45,947 nt of DNA from Granulosicoccus sp. (lineage in GTDB: Bacteria; Pseudomonadota; Gammaproteobacteria; Granulosicoccales; Granulosicoccaceae). Made by a program: the position numbers and the translations under genes. Shown in pieces: positions 26,306 through 35,800 of the stretch; within the stretch, counting starts at the first letter, position 1; each line of letters begins with the position of its first letter. Location of the stretch: positions 1 through 45,947 of the forward strand of contig JALZUD010000077.1 in assembly GCA_023301725.1 (NCBI GenBank). Reading direction: 5' to 3'. The notes under the pieces were generated by a model, which saw nothing but the letters and a program-made list of their open reading frames with translations, ran no database searches and had not been told where the DNA came from.

Positions 26306-27405
26306 GCCGGACGCTCCATCCAACGGCTAACTATTTTTAGAAGCGCTGTAATAAACAAAATAATGAGCACCAGATAAACGATAGCTAGCAAGGTGCCGTA
26401 GCCAACGTTTGAGCGATCTCGATATTCACGAAAAATAAAACTGGTCACACTATCAGTAGCACCTCCCGGCCCACCGGATGTGACGGTAATGATGATATCC
26501 GCAAGCTTTAACTTGAAAATAATTCTGATCACTATCGCAGTTACTGATACTGGCAACATCAGTGGGAAAATAACTTCCTTGAAACTTTGCCAGCCTGTTG
26601 CACCATCGACTTTAGAAGCCTCAATGACCTCACTGGGCAAAGCTTGGAGTCCAGCAAGCAGCATGATCATCATGAAAGGTATGAAGGTCCACGCATCCAT
26701 AGCCATGATCATGAATCGTGCAATTTCAGGTGAGCCATAAAAACTGGGCTCAAAGCCAAGTTCACGTATCACCCTTGAGATAGGCCCAAAGCGCACCTCC
26801 AACATTGACTTACCAATCATCCAGGACACCGCTACCGGGCTCAGCATCAGTGGTAATAAAAACACAACACGAAAGAATTTTCTCGCGCGTATTTGAGCAT
26901 TAAGTAACAGCGCCAAACCAAATGCAATGACGTATTCAACACTCACAGCCAGAACGTAATACACCATGTTCTTGAGCGCGTTCCAGTAGAAATCGTCATT
27001 CCACATTTCCCGAACGTTCGCTAGTCCATTGGGTTGTGGTCCATTGGGCGCGGCAAGATTCCAGTCGGTAAACGAAATATAGAGGGCAAATAGTAGAGGG
27101 AATACCACCAGACTAATAACAAACAGAGCTGCCGGCAATACAAATAAAGTACGCTTGCCCTTTTCACCGTTAACAATGACCTGCGCTGCGCACAACGCTG
27201 TTGCCCACAGCATATAGGCATAAAGCACAGGCCGCCAGCTATCAAAGCCACTGGCAACACGTCCTGTCTCAAATGAAAACTGCCATGTAGCAAGCAATAA
27301 ACCGAACAGTGCAGTACCCCAGACCAGAAGCTTTCCAACACGCTTTCGCCTGTTGGAGATATGTTCCGCTGTTACGGTATGCAGAAGATCTCCCTCTACC
27401 ATCAT
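26302..27405 (-). CDS. Carbohydrate ABC transporter permease, MalF type
   Basis: 367 residues with about eight hydrophobic helices; the first two (LVWGTALFGLLLATWQF and a second near 64-76) are extra compared with six-helix relatives. The EAA loop is in LPSEVIEASKVDGATGWQSF (about 255-274). FSLYISFTDWN-like FALYISFTDWNL near 112 is typical of sugar permeases. It follows the binding protein gene and is coupled to the MalG-type gene. Confidence 0.92.
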   Translation of the reverse strand: MMVEGDLLHTVTAEHISNRRKRVGKLLVWGTALFGLLLATWQFSFETGRVASGFDSWRPVLYAYMLWATALCAAQVIVNGEKGKRTLFVLPAALFVISLVVFPLLFALYISFTDWNLAAPNGPQPNGLANVREMWNDDFYWNALKNMVYYVLAVSVEYVIAFGLALLLNAQIRARKFFRVVFLLPLMLSPVAVSWMIGKSMLEVRFGPISRVIRELGFEPSFYGSPEIARFMIMAMDAWTFIPFMMIMLLAGLQALPSEVIEASKVDGATGWQSFKEVIFPLMLPVSVTAIVIRIIFKLKLADIIITVTSGGPGGATDSVTSFIFREYRDRSNVGYGTLLAIVYLVLIILFITALLKIVSRWMERPA

Positions 27406-27478
27406 CGTATCGATTAACCTGGTGTTGCATGCTTGGGGTTTTTTGCCAAATCCTGTTTAGAAGGTTTCGGCACACAGC

Positions 27479-27504
27479 GCAGGCGCAGCTCACGCCGCGC
27501 CTGC
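27479..27504 (-). terminator. Hairpin between ABC binding protein and permease genes
   Basis: GCAGGCGC and GCGCCTGC form an 8-bp GC-only-but-two stem with a 10-base loop, 17 bases after the binding protein stop on the minus strand, without a U-run. It probably favours binding protein expression over permeases, like the hairpin in the TRAP operon. Confidence 0.6.
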
Positions 27505-27520
27505 TACCACAACTACTTTT

Positions 27521-29146
27521 CTAGACTCCCAATGACGCTTTATAAACAGCGATCTGATCATCGCGACCAATTTGATCAGTGATCTTTTCCCATGCTGCAG
27601 CTATGGCATCTGCTGTCTCTTGAGCAGATTCATAGTTACCCGCATAACCTTTTGCCAATTCATCTTCAGCAACAGAGTAGTACTGGAAAATACCCGGAAT
27701 ACGCGGTTCGATAGCCGCATTCGGGTGGTTATAGCTGTCTGCATTTGATCCAAGATAGTCCTCTACATAAGCTCGATCGTAACCAGCCTCCTCCCACTCA
27801 TCGAATTGAAAATGCGATTGACGATACGGCTGAAAACCTGACGGATAAGCTGATGCCCACAATGACAAATCTTTGCCACCAAGATGCGCCGCCACTGACC
27901 ACGCCGCCTTTTTCTTCTTTTCATCACCTTCTACTGTTGCCATAACGTAGACACCCCAACCGATATACGCCATGTTTGGCGCCTCGTTTCGGGTCTCTTC
28001 CCAGGCTCCCGCCTGAGCGTTGTAGACACGATCAGATGCTGGGTTAATGCCAAAGCCAACCACATCACCCACAACCGACGTGTCAGAGGTGCGTGCAGAA
28101 GAACCTACATCGCCCCACCAACTTAACATTGACCCCGTACCCGCAAGAAATTGTGAAAATGCAGTGGTGCCAGGATCAGCATTTATCTGATCCGCTGGAT
28201 ATGCGCCAGCATCAATCAGATCCATAACATCTTGAATGGCCTGAACCCAAGCTGGATTATTCACCATTGGCTTCATGGTCTCAGGCTCGAACAACCAAGC
28301 TGGGCTATTGGGATGCTTCGCATAAGCCGCCGCACGGTTCTCGAGGAAATAGAAACCAAAACCACCCCAACCTTTCAGTGGATCAAGATACCCATGCGCC
28401 GGTAAGCCTGTAAGAGGATCTTCCTTACCCACCAACTCTTTTGAGATTTGATTGATCTCTTGCCATGTGGTCGGCACCTCTTTACCTGTTACAGATCCTT
28501 CACCAAAGTAGTCGGTTCTGTAAGCAAAGGAATGGCAGTCTCCATCAATAGATACGCGATACGTCTTACCGTCCCATGTACCAACAGGTGCTTTGAGGTA
28601 ATCAACATAGTCATCCATGTCAATTTGCTCTCTGACCCAGTCAGGCATTTCAGACGCCATGCCCTTACCCAGTACATCACCTTCAAACGGCGCACCCATT
28701 TCGATGATGTCAAAGTCTGCAGTGCCAGTGGCAATAGATTGCTGCAAGCGTGCGTTGTAGTCTGCTTGCGCCAGATCAATCCAATTTATTTTTGCACCCG
28801 TGTACGCTTCCCATGATTTCAGAAATGCGCGAAACAGGAAGTTGTGCTGGTTCTGATTATTCAGACCCATAAAGGTGAGTTCTACACCTTCAAACTCTCC
28901 AGCAGCTACGTTTTCTTTAGTTGCGCCAAGGCACATTTCACCGACTTTCTGCCAATCACTGTCTGTGGGTGAGCCTGCACCAACCCCCGGAATTCTTAGA
29001 ATTTCAGCACGCAAATTGCTGTGCCCATCAGCAAATGCAGCTTGTGGCAGCAAGGCGGCCGCGGTGGCAGCACTCACTCCTTTGAGCAATTGCCGACGAT
29101 TCATCTTTTGAGCCTTTAAGATGTGGTGATAGAGCTCAACTTTCAT
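27521..29146 (-). CDS. Sugar ABC transporter solute-binding protein
   Basis: 541 residues. The start at 29146 is supported by AGGAGAAATATC directly upstream. NRRQLLKG at 16-23 followed by a hydrophobic stretch ending PQAAFADG is a Tat-type signal with a long n-region; cleavage after AFA is likely, giving a periplasmic protein. The mature part is a family 1 extracellular solute-binding protein (FRAFLKSWEAYTGAKINW, ATGTADFDIIEMGAPF, VGTWDGKTYRVSID). At over 500 residues it is longer than maltose-binding proteins and nearer to glycerol- and oligosaccharide-type family members. Substrate not assigned. Confidence 0.88.
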   Translation of the reverse strand: MKVELYHHILKAQKMNRRQLLKGVSAATAAALLPQAAFADGHSNLRAEILRIPGVGAGSPTDSDWQKVGEMCLGATKENVAAGEFEGVELTFMGLNNQNQHNFLFRAFLKSWEAYTGAKINWIDLAQADYNARLQQSIATGTADFDIIEMGAPFEGDVLGKGMASEMPDWVREQIDMDDYVDYLKAPVGTWDGKTYRVSIDGDCHSFAYRTDYFGEGSVTGKEVPTTWQEINQISKELVGKEDPLTGLPAHGYLDPLKGWGGFGFYFLENRAAAYAKHPNSPAWLFEPETMKPMVNNPAWVQAIQDVMDLIDAGAYPADQINADPGTTAFSQFLAGTGSMLSWWGDVGSSARTSDTSVVGDVVGFGINPASDRVYNAQAGAWEETRNEAPNMAYIGWGVYVMATVEGDEKKKKAAWSVAAHLGGKDLSLWASAYPSGFQPYRQSHFQFDEWEEAGYDRAYVEDYLGSNADSYNHPNAAIEPRIPGIFQYYSVAEDELAKGYAGNYESAQETADAIAAAWEKITDQIGRDDQIAVYKASLGV

Positions 29147-29541
29147 GATATTTCTCCTGGTACTGAAATTTTTCGTTTATTGAAAAATCACATCTGCGTG
29201 TGATGAAACAACCCTCTATTTTTTAGCCAGAAAATACCGCTGAAAACTAGGCGTGACTTGGTAGGTCAGGCTGGTTCTGGCCATCAGCGAATTTCAGCAT
29301 ACCCCAGATCACACCGCGGGTCACGAGCTCCAATGAAACCCAACGCATGTAGGCCTGCTCACCTTGAGTGAGGCTCATGCACAAACCGCAGCACTGGACG
29401 GGCATTCCGAACAATGCTATTTTTTACTGACCGAGGTTGAGTATCAGCGCATTTTGCACAAGCAAACTGGTGCTAAAAACCTGCCGGCCGATTACGCCAT
29501 TTGGATCACTCTCTACAAATCACCGAGTCAGGAACTAAGCA
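29147..29541. promoter_or_regulatory. Divergent intergenic region of the sugar ABC locus
   Basis: The 395 bases between the binding protein (-) and the ATPase gene (+) must contain promoters for both directions. ATTTTTC-7 bases-GAAAAAT at 29168-29188 is a 7-bp AT-rich hairpin just before the binding protein ribosome-binding site. A 43-codon minus-strand ORF (separate entry) occupies 29247-29378. A plus-strand frame from a TTG at 29364 runs into the ATPase gene and is not called. No operator can be assigned. Confidence 0.5.
29247..29378 (-). CDS. Candidate small protein (43 residues) heading the ABC importer operon
   Basis: A minus-strand ORF with ATG at 29378 and TAG at 29247-29249, 100 bases upstream of the binding protein gene. 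The protein starts MSLTQGEQAYMRWVSLEL and ends QPDLPSHA; it is Trp/Met-rich with an amphipathic helix-like centre (VTRGVIWGMLKFA). Codon choice looks coding. An alternative in-frame ATG lies 27 bases upstream (29405). Neither has a good ribosome-binding site, and it overlaps a plus-strand frame. No family recognised. Confidence 0.35.
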   Translation of the reverse strand: MSLTQGEQAYMRWVSLELVTRGVIWGMLKFADGQNQPDLPSHA

Positions 29542-30576
29542 ATGGGGAACGTCACGATTCGGGAACTACGCAAATCTTATGGGAAGATTGAAGTTATCCA
29601 TGGGTTGAATCTGGATATTGAGGAATCTGAATTTGTTGCACTCGTTGGCCCCTCTGGCTGCGGCAAATCAACACTATTACGTATGATTGCCGGCCTGGAG
29701 CCCATCAATTCTGGCACCATTGCTATCAGCGATAGAGTTGTTAATAACCTGCCTCCAGCTGAACGCGACATTGCTATGGTCTTTCAAACTTATGCTCTGT
29801 ACCCACACAAATCAGTGGCAGACAACATGGGATTCGCACTGAAAGTTGCCGGGAAAAGTAAAGCAGAAATTGACAAGCGCGTAAGGGAAGCTGCCGAAAT
29901 ATTAAGCCTAACCGAATACCTTGACCGCAAACCTCGCTATCTATCAGGTGGTCAACGGCAACGTGTTGCCATGGGACGAGCGATTGTGCGTGATCCACAG
30001 GTTTTCTTGTTCGATGAGCCACTGTCAAATCTGGATGCAAAACTGAGAATTCAGATGCGCACCGAAATCAAAGAGCTTCATCACCGGCTAAAAACAACCA
30101 CAGTTTTCGTCACACACGATCAGATTGAAGCGATGACACTGGCGGATAGAATTGTTGTCATGCAAGGTGGTCATATTGAACAAATCGGTACGCCTCTAGA
30201 GCTGTACGATCGCCCTATTAATGAATTTGTCGCCACTTTTATCGGTGCCCCCTCAATGAATTTGTTACAAGCTACCCTTGAGAATGGCGTCGTCAACATT
30301 GAGGATCTACAATTTGAAGGGCCCGCCGGTCAAGGCAATATAAACCTCGGTATACGCCCAGAGCATCTACTACTTTGCGACAAGGGTCTGTCTATGACTG
30401 TCAAAGTCGTAGAACCCACTGGCGCTGAAACTATGGTGTTTCTACGTTTTAATGGACAAGATGTGGTCGCTATTTTTCGCGAACGTCACAGCTTTGAGCC
30501 GGGCCAGATTATTCAGCTACGGCCAGATCCAGCGTATTTACATTTTTTCGATGCCCAAGAAGGCACTCGGCTCTAA
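29542..30576 (+). CDS. Sugar ABC transporter ATP-binding protein (MalK/UgpC type)
   Basis: 344 residues. Walker A GPSGCGKST (36-44), the Q-loop in VFQTYALYPH, the signature LSGGQRQR, Walker B VFLFDEP, the D-loop SNLD and the H-loop His in FVTHDQIEAMTLADR are all intact. The C-terminal 110 residues form the OB-fold regulatory domain (LGIRPEHLLL) found in MalK/UgpC/MsmK proteins. It powers the divergent permease pair. AGGAAC lies before the start. The amylosucrase-like gene follows 87 bases downstream. Confidence 0.93.
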   Translation: MGNVTIRELRKSYGKIEVIHGLNLDIEESEFVALVGPSGCGKSTLLRMIAGLEPINSGTIAISDRVVNNLPPAERDIAMVFQTYALYPHKSVADNMGFALKVAGKSKAEIDKRVREAAEILSLTEYLDRKPRYLSGGQRQRVAMGRAIVRDPQVFLFDEPLSNLDAKLRIQMRTEIKELHHRLKTTTVFVTHDQIEAMTLADRIVVMQGGHIEQIGTPLELYDRPINEFVATFIGAPSMNLLQATLENGVVNIEDLQFEGPAGQGNINLGIRPEHLLLCDKGLSMTVKVVEPTGAETMVFLRFNGQDVVAIFRERHSFEPGQIIQLRPDPAYLHFFDAQEGTRL

Positions 30577-30663
30577 AACAGTAAAGCGCTCTCACCAAAG
30601 ATCAGTTAAATTAACGGATGTCACGTCGGTTACCGACACGCTGAATTTTTTGGAGAACGTTTT

Positions 30664-32679
30664 TTGCTAGCCATCAAAAACCCTGAAGCTGCGGGTGACG
30701 GAGCTCGAATAACTGCTTTTAGAAAGCGCAATTCTCACTTAATGAGTGCGGCGGCATCAGCTTGTCTGGAAAAAGCAAGTATTGGCCTGGATACTATTCT
30801 TGGCAAAAAGCTAGGTGGCGATCGACAACTTTTTCGCTTACGACTCACTCGCTGGTTCCAGAATCTGTACGAGGGCCTTCACCCGGTCTACGGTGCGCGA
30901 AGTGATTTTGATGACTTCATGCAACAACTTGTGCACCGCATGGCCACAGCTTATGTGTGTCGACCCGATGAGCTACAAACACTGGATGTGGAGCGCAATC
31001 TGGATCCGGAGTGGTTCCAGCACGAAAGCATGCTGGGCTATGTTTTCTATGTTGAGCAATTTGCCGGCAAGCTTGATCAGGTTCAGGAGCACATCGATTA
31101 CCTAGAGGAGCTGGGTGTCACTTATGTTCATCTAATGAAGGTTATGCAGCCTAGGGATGGCGAGAACGATGGTGGTTATGCAGTTACCGATTACCGTCAT
31201 GTAGATACACAACTTGGCTCCAATGACGACTTGGAACACTTGTGCAATGAGTTTCGTGCGCGAGGTATTTCTGTGTGTATAGACCTAGTGTTAAATCATT
31301 GCGCACAGGAGCATCCGTGGGCGAAGGCTGCCCAGTCTGGGGATAAAAAATATCAAAACTATTTTTACATGTTTGATGATCGCACCCTGCCCGATGCCTT
31401 CGAACAAACGTTACCGGAAGTATTCCCTGAATTTGCACCTGGCAATTTCACTTTGGATGCAAACTCTGGGAAGTGGGTTTGGACCACCTTCAATCATTAT
31501 CAGTGGGACCTCAATTGGTCAAATCCTGAGGTGTTTCTGGAAATCGTTGACATCATGTTCTATCTGGCAAATCTTGGGGTAGAGGTATTCAGATTGGATG
31601 CGGTCGCTTTTATGTGGAAGCGTATGGGCACTGACTCTCAAAATCAGGAAGAGGTGTTTGACCTCATGCAAGCACTTCGCACCTGTTCACGAATCACGAC
31701 ACCAGCGGTGGCACATAAAGCAGAAGCCATTGTAGCCCCTGATGATCTGGTTCGTTATTTTGGAGTGGGCAGGCATCACGGAAAGGTTTCTAATATTGCA
31801 TACCACAATTCCTTGATGGTGCAATTCTGGGGCGCGCTAGCAAGCAGAGATACGCGCTTGATGACGCACTCACTGGGTGAGTTCCCACGAACCCCAAACT
31901 CCATTGCATGGGGTACGTACATCCGATGCCATGATGATATTGGGTGGGCGATTGCTGATGACGATGCAAACGCCGTAGGCATTAACGGACATGCTCATCG
32001 CTCCTTTCTCTCAGATTATTATGCGGGGGAATTCCCTGGCAGTTTTGCCAGAGGTGGTGTATTCCAACACAACAAAGCCACTGGCGATCGCCGTATCAAC
32101 GGCACCTTGGCAGGCTTGGCTGGACTTGAAAAAGCCATCGAGGACAACAACGAGCTCTTCATCGATTTGGCGGTGGAGAGAATCCTACTCGGTCATGCGC
32201 TCATCTGTGGCTTTGGTGGGCTTCCACTGATTTATATGGGTGATGAACTGGGGATGTGTAACAACTATGCTTACTCTGACACACCAGAATTCGTATCCGA
32301 TAACCGCTGGCTTCATCGGCCGAAAATGGACTGGCTAAAAGCTGAACGTCGGCACGAGCCTGGCACAATTGAACACAGGCTTTTCCAAGGCCTTAAACAC
32401 ATTGTCAGAATTCGCCAACAAACACCACAGTGTTGCGCCCGATACGATACTGATGTTATCGACACCGGACATTCGCGCTTGTTTGCTGTAGCTAACCGTC
32501 ACCCTATGGGTACATTAGCGTGTGTCTACAACTTTACCGAAACCCATCAAACTCTCAATCTTACGCCGCTGTATGAAGCCGGGGTTGTTCACGTGTACGA
32601 CAATTTAACAGGCAAGAACGTTGATGCTCACGAGGGTGCTATTACATTGGGGCCGTATGCGCGTCTTTGGTTGACTTAA
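30664..32679 (+). CDS. Amylosucrase-like alpha-glucan-forming enzyme (GH13)
   Basis: 671 residues from a TTG with GGAGA upstream; an ATG at 30742 (MSAAASACLEKA) is a possible later start. The sequence follows amylosucrase order: helical N-terminal domain, DGGYAVTDYRHVD (169-181), IDLVLNHCAQEHPW, FPEFAPGNF, WDLNWSNPEV, nucleophile Asp312 in FRLDAVAFMWK, acid/base Glu354 in HKAEAIV and transition-state Asp424 in RCHDDIGW. Amylosucrase splits sucrose, polymerising glucose into alpha-1,4-glucan and releasing fructose; related enzymes hydrolyse sucrose or act on it with phosphate. There is no signal peptide, so it is cytoplasmic. Sucrose phosphorylase or hydrolase activity cannot be excluded. Confidence 0.88.
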   Translation: MLAIKNPEAAGDGARITAFRKRNSHLMSAAASACLEKASIGLDTILGKKLGGDRQLFRLRLTRWFQNLYEGLHPVYGARSDFDDFMQQLVHRMATAYVCRPDELQTLDVERNLDPEWFQHESMLGYVFYVEQFAGKLDQVQEHIDYLEELGVTYVHLMKVMQPRDGENDGGYAVTDYRHVDTQLGSNDDLEHLCNEFRARGISVCIDLVLNHCAQEHPWAKAAQSGDKKYQNYFYMFDDRTLPDAFEQTLPEVFPEFAPGNFTLDANSGKWVWTTFNHYQWDLNWSNPEVFLEIVDIMFYLANLGVEVFRLDAVAFMWKRMGTDSQNQEEVFDLMQALRTCSRITTPAVAHKAEAIVAPDDLVRYFGVGRHHGKVSNIAYHNSLMVQFWGALASRDTRLMTHSLGEFPRTPNSIAWGTYIRCHDDIGWAIADDDANAVGINGHAHRSFLSDYYAGEFPGSFARGGVFQHNKATGDRRINGTLAGLAGLEKAIEDNNELFIDLAVERILLGHALICGFGGLPLIYMGDELGMCNNYAYSDTPEFVSDNRWLHRPKMDWLKAERRHEPGTIEHRLFQGLKHIVRIRQQTPQCCARYDTDVIDTGHSRLFAVANRHPMGTLACVYNFTETHQTLNLTPLYEAGVVHVYDNLTGKNVDAHEGAITLGPYARLWLT

Positions 32680-32715
32680 CCCTAGTGATGCATAGATAAG
32701 CCAGCTATTTCTACA

Positions 32716-32753
32716 GCTAGCCCACCTGTTTTATTCTTCACAGCTGGGCTAGC
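32716..32753. terminator. Inverted repeat between convergent genes
   Basis: GCTAGCCCA and TGGGCTAGC (9 bp, extendable past one mismatch by CTG/CAG) flank a 20-base loop in the gap between the amylosucrase-like gene and yhaN. It could stop transcription from both sides; neither side has a clear U-run. Confidence 0.5.
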
Positions 32754-32832
32754 GTATTCGGCGTCAACGATTTATTCGATTAGACAAGTAAATTTCCGCC
32801 GAACAGTAGCCGTAAAGTCACTGAATAAGCAC

Positions 32833-35800
32833 TTACAGCATGTGTGTTTGAACGCCTTTAATTTGTGTGGCTTGGTTGAGTATTTGCGAATGATGCGTGA
32901 ACACGATGATTTGTGTGGTCTCAGACATATCTGCCAATGCCTGTAGCGCCGCCATCGAGCGCTCGTCATCGAATTCAATTAGCACATCATCGACTATAAA
33001 AGGCATAGGCTCGGCGCCTGCTGCGTAGGCTTCTATTGAGGCCAGTCGCAAAGCCAAATACAGTTGATCGAGTGTACCTGAGCTCATCCCTTCAACCTTG
33101 ACCTTGCCTTTACCGGTTTGACGTACTCCAGTAAGTACAGGTATGTCGCTGTCATTGAAGTCCATCATCAATTGTTCAAAAGAATTCAATGTCAGCTTTG
33201 CAAAATAGTCACTCGCTCTGCTTATTAGCGGACCTTGATTCTCCTGCCGATATTGTTCAATGTGATCACGCAACAGTTTTGCAGCCAACTTAACTTTGGC
33301 ATACTGTTCTGCGTTTGAACGAATACTGGCTAATGAAGCACTGGCTGATTCGGCGAGTAAAGCTGCATCACCGCTTCCATTCATTTTCTCAATATCAGAT
33401 TTTTCTCGTCCTACTTTTTCAATCAGCTCAGCACGTTTTGGCTCCAGCTCATCTGCAACCCTGTTTCGAAACTGAGCAATGATGGAAGGCAATTCGTCAG
33501 CTTCAACATCGTTAGCTTGATCTTGCAGCTCTTTAATTGTCGAGCCGTCACTAACATTTGATATATTCGAATCATTTGCAGAGAGCTCTCTCTTGAGCCC
33601 CTGATACTCTGCAGAACGTTTTTCCAGCTCGATTAGTTGCGCAGGATCTTCACACTTTGCTTCTCGACACAGAGAACTTAATACTTTTTGCATGGAATCA
33701 ATAAGCACAGTACATTCGGAGATATCTTTTTCAGCCCTTTCCACGTCTTTTTCTAACTGAAGTTTTTTCACTTGTTTTAGCGAGTTTTCGGATAGCAGCG
33801 ATTTAAGCTTACCCACAGCTTCTGCAGACGAAAGGTGATTGTATTCGGGAGCTAATGACTCTATTATTTGAGTCACCTGCTCTTGAAACGCTTCATTGCT
33901 TTTATTGACACGCGTTATGCTTGTTTGTCGTTTACTTGCTTCCGCCTGCTTCTCAAACAGTATTCTGATTTGATCAATCAGCTCATTCATCTCCATAGCT
34001 AACAGTGAAGCTGGCAGTGTGAACTCTTGCAACAGAGCAACCCAAGTAACATTCCATTCTTCGAGGGAGCGTGCTGCTGCAGAATGCTTGGCTTCCAACT
34101 CAACGATATCTGCTTTCAACCGATCCAGCTTTGTAACTTGTGCATTACGCTCTTCGGCTGCCGCTTCAAGATTTTCTGCTGCTACCTCACTGACAGACAA
34201 CATCGACTCAAGCGATACAAGCTTTGATTGTGATAACCCTAAATCATTAAGCTGCTGAGATAGTAAGTCAATATGCACAGTAGTTCTGTCTTCGAACTCA
34301 CCAAGCTCTCTGGTGAGTGTTTGAACTCTCTCCACAGTAGTTCGCAATGACTCAAACGTGACCATCCAAGCGCGCATCTGTCGGGGGGTTCCCGGTGTCA
34401 GTTGACATGCTGACCATAACGATTGCCAAGCATTTTCTAACAGCTCATTATTTTTAGTCAGTTCAGTTTCATCTGTTGTTAGAGTTTGGGCTCTGCTTTG
34501 TTCCGCCTCAAGCTGGCTCTGTAACTTGGCCAGCATTAATACTCTGTCGGCTTCACGTCGAAGCCTGTCAGCCAACTCATCTGATTGCGCTAACCGGTGT
34601 TCAAACGTATCGTGTAGCGTAGAATTTTTGCCAATGAGCCCGGCACTTTGTGCGTCTACATCTTCGTTTTGCAACCATCGACGACGCAGAAGCTGCCAGA
34701 GAGCGTCTCGCTCTTTGCGCGAACTTAGCATGTCGCTTTCTGTAACAACTTGGCCAACTCTTTCCAGTTCGCCCAATCCTTTTTGTATCTCTAGTAAAGC
34801 GTTTGCGTTTGTTGTCTTATCGCTTTCAATTTTTTTGAACTGCGCAGCTTGCTCTTCAAATTTCACATTGAATTGTTCTATTGCCTCAGCCTCCGGCAGA
34901 CGCAATGTACTCACTTGATCTAGCGAACCGCTCCAATAGTTTAGCCTGGAGAGTTCTGCATCACATCGCACTTGCAGACTGTTACGCTCGCTTCTTATGC
35001 CTTCTATGGTGCTGTCCAAATCACCAAGCTTTCTTGAGGCGCTTATCTGATGTCGCAGTAAAGTCGTTGACCCCACAGAGGCAAGCTTATCGAGCTCGCT
35101 TTGAGCAGCCGCAAGATTTTGTTTTTTGCTGGCTAAATCAGATTGTGTTTGTTGCAGATTGCTTGAAATCAGAGGGTGCTCTTGCACAAGCTTTGATATA
35201 CCTGTTTTTCTAGATAAGATCGGTCGCAACGTATCAACCTCTTGCCAATCCAAGTCTGGACGGATTTGTTGCAGAATCGCATGCGCATCACGAGTTAGTT
35301 GCTGCTCTTCAGCCTCAAGAGCGGGTTGTTCAAGCAAACCGTTACGATAACTGTCAAGGCGCGCATGTAAGCCTTCGATGCTTTCAGCCTGTTCGAGTAG
35401 CTCCGCCTTAACAGACAAGTTGCTCAACTCTACTTGCAGTTCATTGAGCTGCGGGTTCAGTCGGTCGAGTGTACTGATTGAATTATGCAGTTCACTCTCG
35501 GCCTGTCGTCTGCGCTCAGCAAAGTCTTCAGGCAAAACCACTACATTGTTCAACTTTTCAAACTTGATCACTAATTCGCGACGCAGACCCAAGAAGGGTA
35601 AAACGCGCTGTATTCTCTGTAGTCTGTTGAGCTGCGTATTACACTCTTTCAGATCGATAGTTATTTGTTCTAGCTCAGCGCTTGAGCGTTCCAGTTCCTT
35701 AGTGTGAGTATCCCAGTGACTGGATGCCAACGAGGAACTGTTTAACTCCTTCTGTATAGCCGCATGAGTGCTCAGCTCAACATTTATCTTTGATGTTCTA

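Noticed and set aside
29364..29591. Plus-strand 75-codon ORF before the ATPase gene
   Set aside because: TTG start without ribosome-binding site, and it overlaps the well-supported ATPase start by 50 bases.
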